Below are positions 12,979 to 24,436 of a DNA stretch of 64,000 nt, in pieces. The position numbers and the translations under genes were made by a program. The stretch comes from Acholoe squamosa. Its lineage: Eukaryota; Annelida; Polychaeta; Phyllodocida; Polynoidae. The number at the start of each line of letters is the position of its first letter. Position 1 is the stretch's first letter. The notes beneath the pieces were generated by a model, which saw only the letters and a list, made by a program, of their open reading frames with translations, was not told where the DNA came from and made no database searches. The stretch spans positions 2,225,207 through 2,289,206 of the forward strand of contig OX439036.1 of NCBI GenBank assembly GCA_949317995.1, read 5' to 3'.

Positions 12979-14333
12979 GTCCAAGTACAATCATGTTGCT
13001 GCTGTTCCTGTTCTTGTGGACATCAACAGTAGACTCTGCTAATACAATCTCAAATTACACTGATGAGTGTGACATCATCGAAGTGACGACCACATTTTTT
13101 TTCTGTAATCAAACAACAAAAAAATTGAGCTCCTGGCACTTAACACTAGATTGGGGAGTTTTGTCTTTGGCAACAACTTGTTTTCTCCATATTTGAAGTA
13201 TCTCCTCATCACAATAGTGTTCCATTGCCACATCAGCTCAGGAATATCTAATACTTCAAAGGAGCTTACAGACTTCAAATTGCAGTGGACAATGATTGTA
13301 CCAGATCTAAATTTTAGTTATGCATTGGCTGAAACATTCAATACCATAATTGTTAATACAACATCTCAAACCTTTGGACCCTCAATATCAACTTGAAACC
13401 CTCAATATCAGAGTGGGTGATGGTAGGTAACACACTACGACTATACTCTGTACGATCAGCACTTAAGGCATTAATTACCATTAGGGCAGTCATACCAGTG
13501 CAATTATTAGTGACCACCAATTGCAGGGCTGTAATGGCATTTTACTGAGGCAGCTCTCTAGGACTTGAAGGGGGTCTAGTCATACCGCCTTGAGAAATGC
13601 CTTCCAGAACAACTCAGGTTAACCTGTGACAGTTTGGATACATCCTGCTCTCCCTGCCTGCCAAATGTAACAATCCTGGACATATCTAAGAATCCCATGA
13701 AGATTCTCAACTCTAATATCGCTGCTGATCTGCCAAATCTCCAGGAGGTCGGTATACAGCTTTGCTCCCTGTCAACACTAAACCAGAGTCTTCTCCTATC
13801 TAGTAATTTAGAAAGACTTAGTCTTAACAACAATAGGCGGGAGTTATTTGATGTACATTGTCAAAGTTTCAGGAAAGAGTCATGCCTGTCTGTTCTACTA
13901 CTTCAAAATAACAAACTACAGCATCTACCTTTGGGTTTATTATTTTGTTTCCCACAGTTGCAACATCTAGATCTGTTATTTAACCAGCTTAGCGAGAACG
14001 ATCTCACTGTGGCTGGACTGAATGTTTTGATAAATCTAACCTATCTTGATCTTAGCAGCAATTCTGTGGGGTCTCTCCCCTTGATCAGTAATTTGACAGA
14101 ACTGGTAGAGTTGTCCTTTAGTGGATGTAGGTTGATGAGAATTCAGAATGATACCTTCAGTGGAATGAATAAATTAAAAGTTCTTAAACTGGACAGAAAC
14201 AATCTACATGTAATAGAGAGTGGAGCTTTGTCACATCTTGGACATCTGAAAAAGTTGGACCTTAGTGAAAATGACCTCAGTGAAACAAGCTTTCTCCAAA
14301 AACTCCCATCTCTCGAGGTTCTGCATTTACAGC
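12979..14333 (+). pseudogene. Toll-like receptor ectodomain pseudogene
   Basis: Diverged, truncated copy of the minus-strand TLR (exon 1 at 24407-22462). It keeps the 3' splice site (CCACAG at 12973-12978), the 14-nt leader and a start ATG at 12993, followed by a hydrophobic signal-peptide-like start and the shared CDIIEV motif. There is then a deletion plus a one-base shift in an A-run (about 13090-13125). The frame 13142-13396 matches the paralogue (NLFSP, CHISSG, LQWTM) and hits a stop at 13394-13396. About 50 codons are replaced by a MITE-B. Homology resumes at 13606 and runs through about a dozen LRRs (for example LERLSLNNNR, LKVLKLDRNNLHV) to about 14333, after which it stops. The C-terminal LRRs, transmembrane segment and TIR are absent. 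The retained intron boundary shows it arose by DNA duplication, not retroposition. Confidence 0.9.
13412..13605. mobile_element. MITE-B inserted in the TLR pseudogene
   Basis: The right end is CGCCTTGAGAAATGCCTTCC, the MITE-B terminus, directly abutting TLR homology at 13606. The interior shares AATTGCAGGGCTGTAATGGC-type sequence with the copies at 19318-19494 and 32083-32338. The left boundary is approximate. A small duplication (CCCTCAATATCA twice, about 13379-13408) lies just before it. Confidence 0.7.
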
Positions 14334-15204
14334 TAAAAGTGTCCGGAAATAGAGGAGCTTCGCCAGGTGGAGGTAAATGCAGTACAATAGTAAATGATGC
14401 TTTTATATTATGATGAGACACTAAGTTTGAAAGCACAACACCCGTTACAGGAGATACAAATCTGTGAGATCCACACATCAAAACCTGTCAAGTTGTGGTA
14501 GATTCAGTATGTGAATAGAATAATGGTTTTAGTGAGGTTATTTTGAAGTGTTTTAGTTTGGTTTGATCTTTGTAATAGTTATAATGTGGCGACCCCTGGT
14601 GGCGGTATGTTTAACTATCATACAGTACATGTAGTGGCTGTCTATGGAGTACAAGGTAGTTAAGGTTTATAGTGATGAATTTTATGATAACATCATGTGC
14701 TAATTATAAGGATTCCAATATACAACATGATATTAAGCCTTGACACAAATACATATTCTATTTGTAATGTGGCATCAGAATTATGAGGACTATTCCTAAC
14801 CTGATACTGTTAGGGAAAGTAACTTCAATCTCATTTGCCTATACCAGTCTGTGTGATCATTTATCTCAATTACTACCATGTACAGCTGTCACGATGCCTA
14901 CATACATGTCTGAATGACATTAGATATGTCATAAAGTTGTTCCCTCTTTAGTTTCAATATATCATGCCACATTATGCACCCCCTGCATTCAATAATGTGG
15001 CCATTTAGAGCTCCCTGTTACAATAATATTTCCCTTTGTTCACATATGACCTTGACCTTACCCAAGGGCATGAAACAAAACAGAATTAAAGCAATATATC
15101 ATAGTTGATTTCTAAACTCAAAGGTAAGTGCCAACAATGAGAATCCAAGACCTCAGATTTAAGCAACAACAAAAATGGAGATTTTGTCTTTTATATCAAT
15201 TATG
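14334..15204. other. spacer between TLR pseudogene and 80-bp array
   Basis: AT-rich, no gene. The open frame that leaves the pseudogene ends at 14413 after about 25 codons without TLR similarity. If the TLR gene once ended at 15205, the part next to that point would be its old 3' untranslated region on the minus strand; this is inference. Confidence 0.5.
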
Positions 15205-15279
15205 TTAATACACCTGCATGGGGTTGAACTCTATGCCTAAAACTTCATCTGCACCCTGAGGTTTATTAGGCAGGTAGTA
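15205..15279 (-). pseudogene. outer copy of the TLR C-terminal tail (24 codons plus stop)
   Basis: Read on the minus strand, these 75 bases are an open frame ending in TAA (15207-15205). It runs YYLPNKPQGADEV, then LGIEFNPMQVY. The real TLR C-terminus (18476-18402) runs YYLPHNPKGADDV, then VGREFHPMQVY: 17 of 24 residues agree and both stop at the same codon. At the DNA level about 12 of 75 positions differ. It is the outermost unit of the 80-bp array and the only array unit I found that keeps the TLR reading frame to the stop. The rest of the gene is not attached to it. Confidence 0.88.
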
Positions 15280-18200
15280 GTAATGTTAATACACCACCCA
15301 CCTACATGGTTTTAAACTGTCAACCTCACTGCACACTGAGGGTTATAGGGCTTGTAGTAGTAATGTTAATACACCTACATGGTCTTAAACTGTCAACCTG
15401 TAACCTCGCTGTACCCTGAGGGTTATAGGCCTTGTAGTAGTAATGTTAATACACCTACACGGTGTTAAACTGTCAACCTGTAACCTCCCTGTACCCTGAG
15501 GGTTATAGGGCTTGTAGTAGTAATGTTAATACACATACATGGTCTTAAACTGTCAACCTGTAACCTCGCTGCACCCTGAGGGTTATAGGGCTTGTAGTAG
15601 TAATGTTAATACACATACATGGTTTTAAACTGTCAGCCTGTAACCTCGCTGTACCCTGAGGGTTATAGGGCTTGTAGTAGTAATGTTAATACACATACAT
15701 GGTGTTAAACTGTCAGCCTGTAACCTCGCTGTACCCTGAGGGTTATAGGGCTTGTAGTAGTAATCTTAATACACCTACATGGTGTTAAACTGTCAACCTG
15801 TAACCTCGCTGTACCCTGAGGGTTATAGGGCTTGTAGTAGTAATGTTAATACACCTACAAGGTGTTAAACTGTCAACTTGTAACCTCGCTGTACCCTGAG
15901 GATTATAGGGCTTGTAGTAGTAATGTTAATACACCTACAAGGTGTTAAACTGTCAACCTGTAACCTCGCTGCACCCTGAGGGTTATAGGGCTTGTAGTAG
16001 GGCTTGTAGTAGTAATGTTAATACACATACACAGTGTTAAACTGTCAACCTGTAACCTCGCTGTACCCTGAGGGTTATAGGGCTTGTAGTAGTAATGTTA
16101 ATACACCTACAAGGTGTTAAACTGTCAACCTGTAACCTCGCTGTACCCTGAGGGTTATAGGGCTTGTAGTAGTAATGTTAATACTCATACATGGTGATAA
16201 ACTTTCAACCTGTAACCTCGCTGTACCCTGAGGGTTATAGGGGGTGTAGTAGTAATGTTAATACACATACATGGTTTTAAACTGTCAGCCTGTAACCTCG
16301 CTGTACCCTGAGGGTTATAGGGCTTGTAGTAGTAATCTTAATACACCTACATGGTGTTAAACTGTCAACCTGTAACCTCGCTGTACCCTGAGGGTTATAG
16401 GGCTTGTAGTAGTAATGTTAATACACATACATGGTGATAAACTGTCAACCTGTAACCTCGCTGTACCCTGAGGGTTATAGGGCTTGTAGTAGTAATCTTA
16501 ATACACCTACAAGGTGTTAAACTGTCAACTTGTAACCTCGCTGTACCCTGAGGGTTATAGGGCTTGTAGTAGTAATGTTAATACACATACATGGTTTTAA
16601 ACTGTCAGCCTGTAACCTCGCTGTACCCTGAGGGTTATAGGGCTTGTAGTAGTAATCTTAATACACCTACATGGTGTTAAACTGTCAACCTGTAACCTCG
16701 CTGTACCCTGAGGGTTATAGGGCTTGTAGTAGTAATCTTAATACACCTACAAGGTGTTAAACTGTCAACTTGTAACCTCGCTGCACCCTGAGGGTTATAG
16801 GGCTTGTAGTAGTAATGTTAATACACCTACAAGGTGTTAAACTGTCAACTTGTAACCTCGCTGTACCCTGAGGGTTATAGGGCTTGTAGTAGTAATCTTA
16901 ATACACCTACAAGGTGTTAAACTGTCAACCTGTAACCTCGCTGCACCCTGAGGGTTATAGGGCTTGTAGTAGTAATGTTAATACACCTACAAGGTGTTAA
17001 ACTGTCAACCTGTAACCTCGCTGTACCCTGAGGGTTATAGGGCTTGTAGTAGGGCTTGTAGTAGTAATGTTAATACACATACATGGTGATAAACTTTCAA
17101 CCTGTAACCTCGCTGTACCCTGAGGGTTATAGGGCTTGTAGTAGTAATGTTAATACTCATACATGGTGATAAACTTTCAACCTGTAACCTCGCTGTACCC
17201 TGAGGGTTATAGGGGGTGTAGTAGTAATGTTAATACACATACATGGTGATAAACTATCAACCTGTAACCTCGCTGCACCCTGAGGATTATAGGGCTTGTA
17301 GTAGAGCTTGTAGTAGTAATGTTAATACACCTACACGGTGTTAAACTGTCAACTTGTAACCTCGCTGTACCCTGAGGGTTATAGGGCTTGTAGTAGTAAT
17401 GTTAATACACATACATGGTGATAAACTATCAACCTGTAACCTCGCTGCACCCTGAGGATTATAGGGCTTGTAGTAGAGCTTGTAGTAGTAATGTTAATAC
17501 ACCTACATGGTGTTAAACTTTCAACCTGTAACCTCGCTGTAGTCAGAGGGTTATAGGGCTTGTAGTAGTAATGTTAATACACCTACACAGTGTTAAACAG
17601 TCAACCTGTAACCTCGCTGTACCCTGAGGGTTATAGGCCTTGTAGTAGTAATGTTAATACACCTACACGGTGTTAAACAGTCAACCTGTAACCTCGCTGC
17701 ACCCTGAGGGTTATAGGGCGTGTAGTAGTAATGTTAATACACCTACATGGTGATAAACTATCAACCTGTAACCTCGCTGCACCCTGAGGGTTATAGGGCT
17801 TGTAGTAGTAATGTTAATACACATACATGGTGATAAACTGTCAACCTGTAACCTCGCTGTACCCGGAGGGTTATAGGGGGTGTAGTAGTAATGTTAATAC
17901 ACATACATGGTGATAAACTATCAACCTGTAACCTCGCTGCACCCTGAGGATTATAGGGCTTGTAGTAGGGCTTGTAGTAGTAATGTTAATACACCTACAT
18001 GGTGTTAAACTTTCAACCTGTAACCTCGCTGTAGTCAGAGGGTTATAGGGCTTGTAGTAGTAATGTTAATACACCTACACAGTGTTAAACAGTCAACCTG
18101 TAACCTCGCTGCACCCTGAGGGTTATAGGGCTTGTAGTAGTAATGTTAATACACATACATGGTGATAAACTGTCAACCTGTAACCTCGCTGTACCCGGAG

Positions 18201-18401
18201 GGTTATAGGGGGTGTAGTAGTAATGTTAATACACATACATGGTGATAAACTATCAACCTGTAACCTCGCTGCACCCTGAGGATTATAGGGCTTGTAGTAG
18301 GGCTTGTAGTAGTAATGTTAATACACCTACACGGTGTTAAACTGTCAACCTGTAACCTCGCTGTAGTCAGAGGGTTATGAAGCATGCAGGTATTGGTAAT
18401 G
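15205..18401. repeat. 80-bp minisatellite derived from TLR coding sequence
   Basis: About 40 copies of an 80-bp unit (TAATGTTAATACACCTACAT, then GGTGTTAAACTGTCAACCTG, then TAACCTCGCTGTACCCTGAG, then GGTTATAGGGCTTGTAGTAG). Some units carry an extra 12-bp GGCTTGTAGTAG (about 15996, 17050, 17300, 17470, 17960 and 18297). Each block aligns position by position with the last coding codons of the TLR gene at 18402-18476. The array joins the gene seamlessly at the stop codon. Multi-unit blocks recur (for example 17220-17300 and 17400-17470). Inner units have lost the reading frame; open frames across them are spurious. Confidence 0.92.
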
Positions 18402-21400
18402 TTAATACACCTGCATGGGGTGGAACTCTCTGCCAACAACATCATCGGCACCCTTAGGGTTATGGGGCAGATAGTAGCGCAGCTTCTTCCAGAACCATTT
18501 CTCTCCCATCACCAAGAACGGGTTCATCTTTAGGTACTGCTTCATGGAGGGAGTCATATTATCGTGCAGGAGGTTCCTGTCTGTCAGAATGATCAACAGC
18601 CGCATCTGTTTGTCTTTTAACACCTGCAAGTCAAAAAGTAGACATGATTTTGATGATTACCCTATAAATAAAAAGCTAGATAAAAGCACATACTTTTTTC
18701 AAAATTAACTCAATTTTTCTCCATGATTTCAAGGTTTTGAATCTTTTCAGCTACCCCTATATGAAAACACAATAACCTCTATCACATTGCATGACGAGAG
18801 ACAGAACATTTTTGATAAATCAGCCATTTTGAACTCATTAAATAGGCCATTAGAATAGGTACTTCTGCATTAAATTGATGCTATACATCCATGGTATCAC
18901 CCCTTAAATTAAAGTGTTAAAAGGACTCAGAATTTTTTAGATTTAGATACTTTACCCTAAACTTTTGAATTGAGCCCTTCTGAGAGAATCAGCTTGAGAG
19001 TGATGTTACCATTATGATTTATGATGCAACAGCACATACATCATGTAACCTGGTAACGTCATGTTACTAAACAACGTCTGTGGCGCTACCAAACAGGCCA
19101 GAATTTGCCAAAGATGCAGGCCACATTTTGCCGTGAGAATGGGCCACATTTTGCCATGAAAAATTTGCCCAAAATATGTGAGGGGAACCCCCCATAGTGC
19201 CGAAGGCACTAGTAGAAGTTAAAAAAGAGGTAAATATTATATGGATGATATGAAAACCAGAAAAGTTGCAGCTTTTTTATAATTTCAGAATCCAGTGAAA
19301 GCATATAAGTTTTTAGAATGGGTGTCTGTGCACTACGACTGATCTTTATGCTGTAATTACAATGGGTTTGGTAGGGCGTCATACAACAGTGACCACTAGA
19401 TGCAGGGCTGTAACAGCATTAGAGGGGGGAATCCCACTACAACTGGAAGGGGTCTAGTTGTTCCATCTTGAGAAATGCCCTCCTGAGACTAAACTAGAAA
19501 TAAGAAATTCCATTACCTGATATAATCCTAGATCGAAACTATATTCACACCATTGGTCTTTGAAGTAGTTCTCAGTTAGGAACAGAATGGTCCGCTTGCT
19601 TTGCTGGATGGCACAAACAAACATATCTGTTGTTGCAGTCGCTGCCGGCCAGTCGCGACCCTCTATGCACACCTTTGAGAGAACACAAAATTATGAACCT
19701 GACGTATAAAGTGATATACAGAATAGATAATGTGCATTTTTATATAGCAGAAACTTATGGTAAATTGATAATCAGGTTTTAGAAAGGACAAGGAGCTGCT
19801 TCTGAACTTCATCAAATACTCCTGAATTCAAGATGCACATTATAAGATATTACACAATAAAACAGTACGAAAATAATATACAAGATGCACCTTTCCTTTG
19901 GCTCAGGGTGCACCTTATACGCTATGTCTTATAACTCATGCAAAATATTATATTGCTCTAAAAGAGTCATTTTAATGTACCAATAAGGTATAGTGGTGAG
20001 TGACTCACCATCATGATATTTATCTGCCATAATTCATATGAATTTTCTCACCTTAAATGACATTGGCCCCTCTTCGAGTCCAGGTAACAACTCATTAACA
20101 ACAAGAGCATCGTCGTTCTTAGAATATGCAATGAATACATCGTATTCCTTATCAGCATTGTCTTTGGAGTTGATGCACAGTCCATATTGGTTATAAATCC
20201 ATACTTTCAACAGAAAGCGTTTTGTATACAGCACCAATGAAATACTAACAAAAATGGCAAACACTGCCACTATGGCAATACCTTCTATGATTGATTTACT
20301 GTGGCTGTGTTTGATATGCACAGAGCCTGTCTGATTGCTACATACTGAAAAGTCAACATCTAGCACAGGCTGGAAAATGTTATTTGGGTTCACTAAAAGA
20401 AAATCAATCCTGCAATAGATCTCAGCAGGTATTGAAACCACATGAACATTTGAAACGAGCCATTTCTGGAATTGTGGCCCAAACTGACAGTCACACACCC
20501 ACGGGTTATCATGGAGTGTCAACTCAGTCAGTGAGGCCAGGTCATCAAATACTGTCAGATTCACAAATTGTAACATATTTTTGTGAAAAGACAGTGACTC
20601 TAGATTTGGTAGGCCATGGAAACTGTCACTGTCTATGGACTTTATCTTGTTTTCCTGAAGACATAGCTGCTTCAAAGTCTGAATGTTACTAAATGTATAT
20701 GTCCTGATATATTGTATTTCATTTTGATGCAAATCAAGGAATTTTATTTTTTTGAGGTGACTGAATACACCTGGTTCCAGCTCTGAAATGTAGCTTTTAT
20801 TCATATACAGCGTTTCAAGGTCAGGGAACTTTAAAGCTGATGAGTTCAGAGAAAATATTTTGTTACCATCAATCCATATACTTTTTGCATCTGCCGGTCC
20901 TTGAAGAAGTAAGGTAGTCAGTCCTCTTTCAGTGCAGTTCATAGTATTTATGCTATTGTCATTTGTATAATAGCAGGTACACTGTGGATAACAGAAGGTT
21001 CTACAAGAACAGTTGTGCTGCCGGCAACATCCCTGGCTACATGAAGCTTTTACACAAATATTTTTGTATGTGCACCAGAAGTCATCATGGCTAAGAGTGG
21101 AAAGTAACTTCCCACCGTTAGGTCCCGAGATACCACATTGTATAAGGTCCAAATCTGCTATCTGAAAGTAGACATGAAACGAGACAATTAATCATAAGGT
21201 TACATCTGGTTGGTTCTGATACATTCCCCCATGCTTGATAATAGATGACTCAAATTCTCTTAATAGTTATTAGAGAGTTTAAGATTTGCCTACTTGTAAC
21301 ATGTACGACAATGTCTACCCTACTATTTCCTATCATTCTACTTGTAGATGTTGCCATACACGTCGTGCTCTGGTTCTTGTTTTGCAGAATGGAAAAAAAC

Positions 21401-24400
21401 TAGAGCCCTTCAAATTATCAAGGGATCTTTCACTGTAATACCATTACAACCCTGCTTCTAGTGGTCACTAATAGTGAGGCTTTCAAATTGCTTTCAAATC
21501 ATAATGGCTGTGTGCAGTCACCTGTACAAAGGTTTTCTTTATCACCAGGCGTAGATTGCTGCTAACATTACCATACAACTTCTCAAACTTATCCGCATCT
21601 GTTTCTTTCACGAAAACAGTATTCCTTAAGAAATATAGGAAAACTTAATTAAAGAGTTATCAAGACTCAAGCCACATGATCTTAAAATATTGGTTAAAAC
21701 TGATTGAGTAATGAGCAATGAATTTCTTTTGTCCTTAACCTCCGATCCAAAGTCTCCTCAAATCTAAATAATATTAAGTGGCATTGTTGCATAAACCAAC
21801 ACAACAATTCACCCCCACATACTGTCAAAATGTGCCATGTAGAAATGAACTGATGAACAATAGAAACCTATCATCTTAGAGTCAAATGTAAATGTTACAA
21901 GCCCGAACTAAACACCAAGCTTTTGGCGCTGGCTTGATCTTTAGGAAATATTGTTTAGCATTAAAAAAAATAGAGCAGTTGTATGAAAAGGACTTAATGA
22001 CATATTGATATAAGGGCCTATCAAAATTAAGGGATATAGGGAAATGTATCTTTAACAATTGCCCATTGTCTGTTTACTGTGGGTAGGTATGGTTAAATAC
22101 TGTAGCTTTGGCTGCTTAGAGCAAGTGAGCTATAGGAGAATGATTGACAGCTCTGACCCCTGGCCATCTTGTGAGGTGAGGTCAAAGGTCACATGGTCAA
22201 TCATCTCAAGATTTTGTGTATATCTTTACGTATACATTTGACTATCTTTAATAGAATCAAAGATTCAGGTGCATAAGAATACAGGCTTTTAAGCAGTGAG
22301 GAGCAATACAGAATAAGCAATTGGAACATGTGGAGGCCTGCAATATCACCAAAACCAAATGGACCACATAACTACAAACACTGGATAATACTTTTCACTG
22401 TATATATGAAGTTAACAGTAAAAGTTTTTAAATTAAAGCAGCTATCAAATGTATCACTCACTTGTTGATCATATCCAGTGTCTCTTCTATGTGACAGTCA
22501 CAATGAATGGGGTTGCCAGCAAGAAAAACCTGAGGCAGGGGCCTGTTTGTTGTCATCAAAACTTCAGGAGTCAGTGTATGAATGTTGTTATATCTCAGGT
22601 CAAGAACTCTTAAGGCCGGAAAGAGCCCAGTATTGGATGCTACTTTAGAAATTCTGTTATGTGACATATCAACATACTGCAATGACAATTCCACCCCATT
22701 GAAATCAAATATTTCAATGAGGTTACCACTGAGGTTTAAAGTTTGAAGAAGTAGTAAACTCAATCCAGATTTAAATGGAGGAACAACAGTTAACAGATTG
22801 TTATCTAATCTTAGATGCTCTAAGGACCGCATTTTGTCGAGACCATAGTATTCGATACGCTTTATTCTGTTATCCTTCAAGTTCAATTTAATTAAGGAGG
22901 TTAAATGCTTGAAAGCATAATTCTGTATGATTTGGATGTGATTGAAAGCCAATGATAGGTTTTTCAATAGAGTTAATCCAAACAAGTGTTTGGGATCCAC
23001 TTTGCTGATGTTGTTACCATCCAAAATCAATGTAGAGAGCAACCAGTATGAATAGAAAGAAAAGTCCGGAATTTCCAATAGATTGTTTTTTCTTAAATGA
23101 AGATCTTCTAGGTATGGGAGTGTTGAGAGAAAACTTGTTTTACTGAGGTCATTTTCACTAAGGTACAACTTTTGCAGATGTCCAAGGTGCGATAAAGTAG
23201 CGCTCTCTATTTCATGTAGATGGTTTCTGTCTAGTTTAAGAACTTTTAATCTATTCATTCCACTGAATGTATCATTCTGAATTCTCACCAACCTACATCC
23301 ACTACAGATGAACTCTACCAGTTCTGTCAAATTACTGATCAGAGTCCGAGGAAGAGAGCATACATTGTTGAAGCTTAGATCAAGATGGGTTAGATTTATC
23401 AAAACATTCAGTCCAGCCTTGGAAAGATCGTCCTCGCTAAGTTGGTTTGAGGACAGATCTAGATGTTGCAGCCGTTTGATACAAGAGAAAAATCCAGGAG
23501 GTAAATTCTGTAGTTGATTATTATTTAGAAGTAGAACAGCAAGGAGAGACTCATTCCTGAAATATTGACACTGCACTTCAAGAAACTGTAACCTATTGTT
23601 GTTGAGACTAAGTCTTTCTAAATGTCTCGATAAGAGAAGAGTCATGTTCAGTGTTGATAATGGACAATGTATAATATCAAGCTCTTTGAGATTGGGCAGA
23701 TCAGCAGCTAAATTTGAGTTGAGAATCTTCATTGGATTATTAGATATGTTCAGGTGTGTTACTTTAGGCAGGCAAGGAGAGCAGGATGTATCCAAACTGT
23801 CACAGGTTAACCCGAGTTGTTCTGAACTTGGTATTTTGTTACCGTGCAAATCTAACTTTTGTAGCTCCTTCAGTGCACAGAACTCTCCTGTTCTGAAGGA
23901 GCTGAAATTTCCACTACTTAAATCCAAGTAGACGAGCATTGTAATGGGTGTTAACCAATCAGGACCAAATGTTGGAGATGTCCATGTTGAATTTACAATG
24001 GTTGTATCATATATTTTAGCCAGCGTAGGACTAAGAATTTGATCTGGTAAAGGCATTGTCCATTGGAGATCAAAGTATATCAGCTGCCTTGATGCATTAA
24101 ATGTTCCTGAGCTAATGTGGCAGGGGAACACTGTTATGATGACAAGGTACTTCAAATCTGGAGAAAACAAGTTGTCAGCAAAGACATAACTCACCAGTCG
24201 AGTCGAAAGGGAGAGCATCTCAATATGTGGTTGTTTGATCACAGCAAGAACTGCATCAAGGTTTTCCGTGGTTAAATGACATGAATAATCCAATTGTCCT
24301 GAGTTGGGCACTTCGATGATGTCACAGCCGTGAGTGTGATTTTCCCTAATGTTGGCAGAGTTTACTGTTAATATCCCCAAGGACAGCAGCATCAGCATCA

Positions 24401-24407
24401 GCATCAT
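18402..24407 (-). CDS. Toll-like receptor, five coding exons (about 1178 aa)
   Basis: Predicted single-pass innate immune receptor of the Toll family. Coding exons (minus strand): 24407-22462, 21624-21522, 21161-20052, 19672-19517, 18623-18402. Donors read GTGAGT, GTGACT, GTGAGA and GTAATG; every acceptor ends in AG, and the joined frame is open throughout. Exon 1 starts at tandem ATGs after a conserved 3' splice site, so there is an upstream non-coding exon. Residues 1-18 are a signal peptide, followed by about 20 LRRs. A first LRRCT (NPIHCDC near 632) runs across exon 2 into exon 3, then come a cysteine-rich LRRNT (about 720-760), six LRRs, a second LRRCT (NPWVCDC near 902) and one transmembrane helix (about 974-996). 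The TIR domain is split over three exons: box 1 YDVFIAYS (1023), box 2 CIEGRDW (about 1055) and box 3 FW (1149). Ligand unknown. No break seen. The stop codon touches a minisatellite made from its own last codons. Confidence 0.92.
19318..19494. mobile_element. MITE-B in TLR intron 4
   Basis: The right end is CCATCTTGAGAAATGCCCTCCT and the interior contains GATGCAGGGCTGTAACAGCA, matching the copies at 13412-13605 and 32083-32338. It lies 22 bp inside the intron from the exon 4 donor (19516). It carries no coding sequence; the apparent extension of the TIR frame past 19517 is read-through into it. Confidence 0.65.
21405..21520. mobile_element. partial MITE-B abutting the exon 2 splice donor
   Basis: CCATTACAACCCTGCTTCTA and GTGGTCACTAATAGTGAGGC, then CAAATCATAATGGCTGTGTG, follow the order of the MITE-B copy at 32083-32338. 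The homology runs to CAGTC at 21515-21519, which is the complement of intron bases +3 to +7 of the exon 2 donor. The terminal part of the element is missing or absorbed into the exon-intron junction. Confidence 0.55.
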
Positions 24408-24420
24408 GGTTGTAGTTGTA

Positions 24421-24436
24421 CCTGGGAAACAGAGCA
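24421..24436 (-). other. 3' splice site before the TLR start codon
   Basis: On the minus strand, CTCTGTTTCCCAG ends at 24422 and exon sequence begins at 24421, 14 nt before the ATG. The pseudogene has the same arrangement (CCACAG at 12973-12978, 14-nt leader, ATG at 12993). This conservation supports a real acceptor and a non-coding first exon further upstream, which I could not locate. Confidence 0.7.

Noticed and set aside
15205-18401. CRISPR array
   Set aside because: Units are contiguous with no unique spacers, the unit is homologous to a eukaryotic TLR exon, and the context is animal DNA. The same reasoning excludes the 44-, 47- and 63-bp arrays.
22458-22461. TLR ectodomain ending here as a secreted, TIR-less receptor
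   Set aside because: The stop after MINK lies inside a consensus GTGAGT donor, and the downstream exons restore a full LRRCT, transmembrane and TIR in frame. An intron-retention isoform could still exist, but nothing in the sequence supports it specifically.
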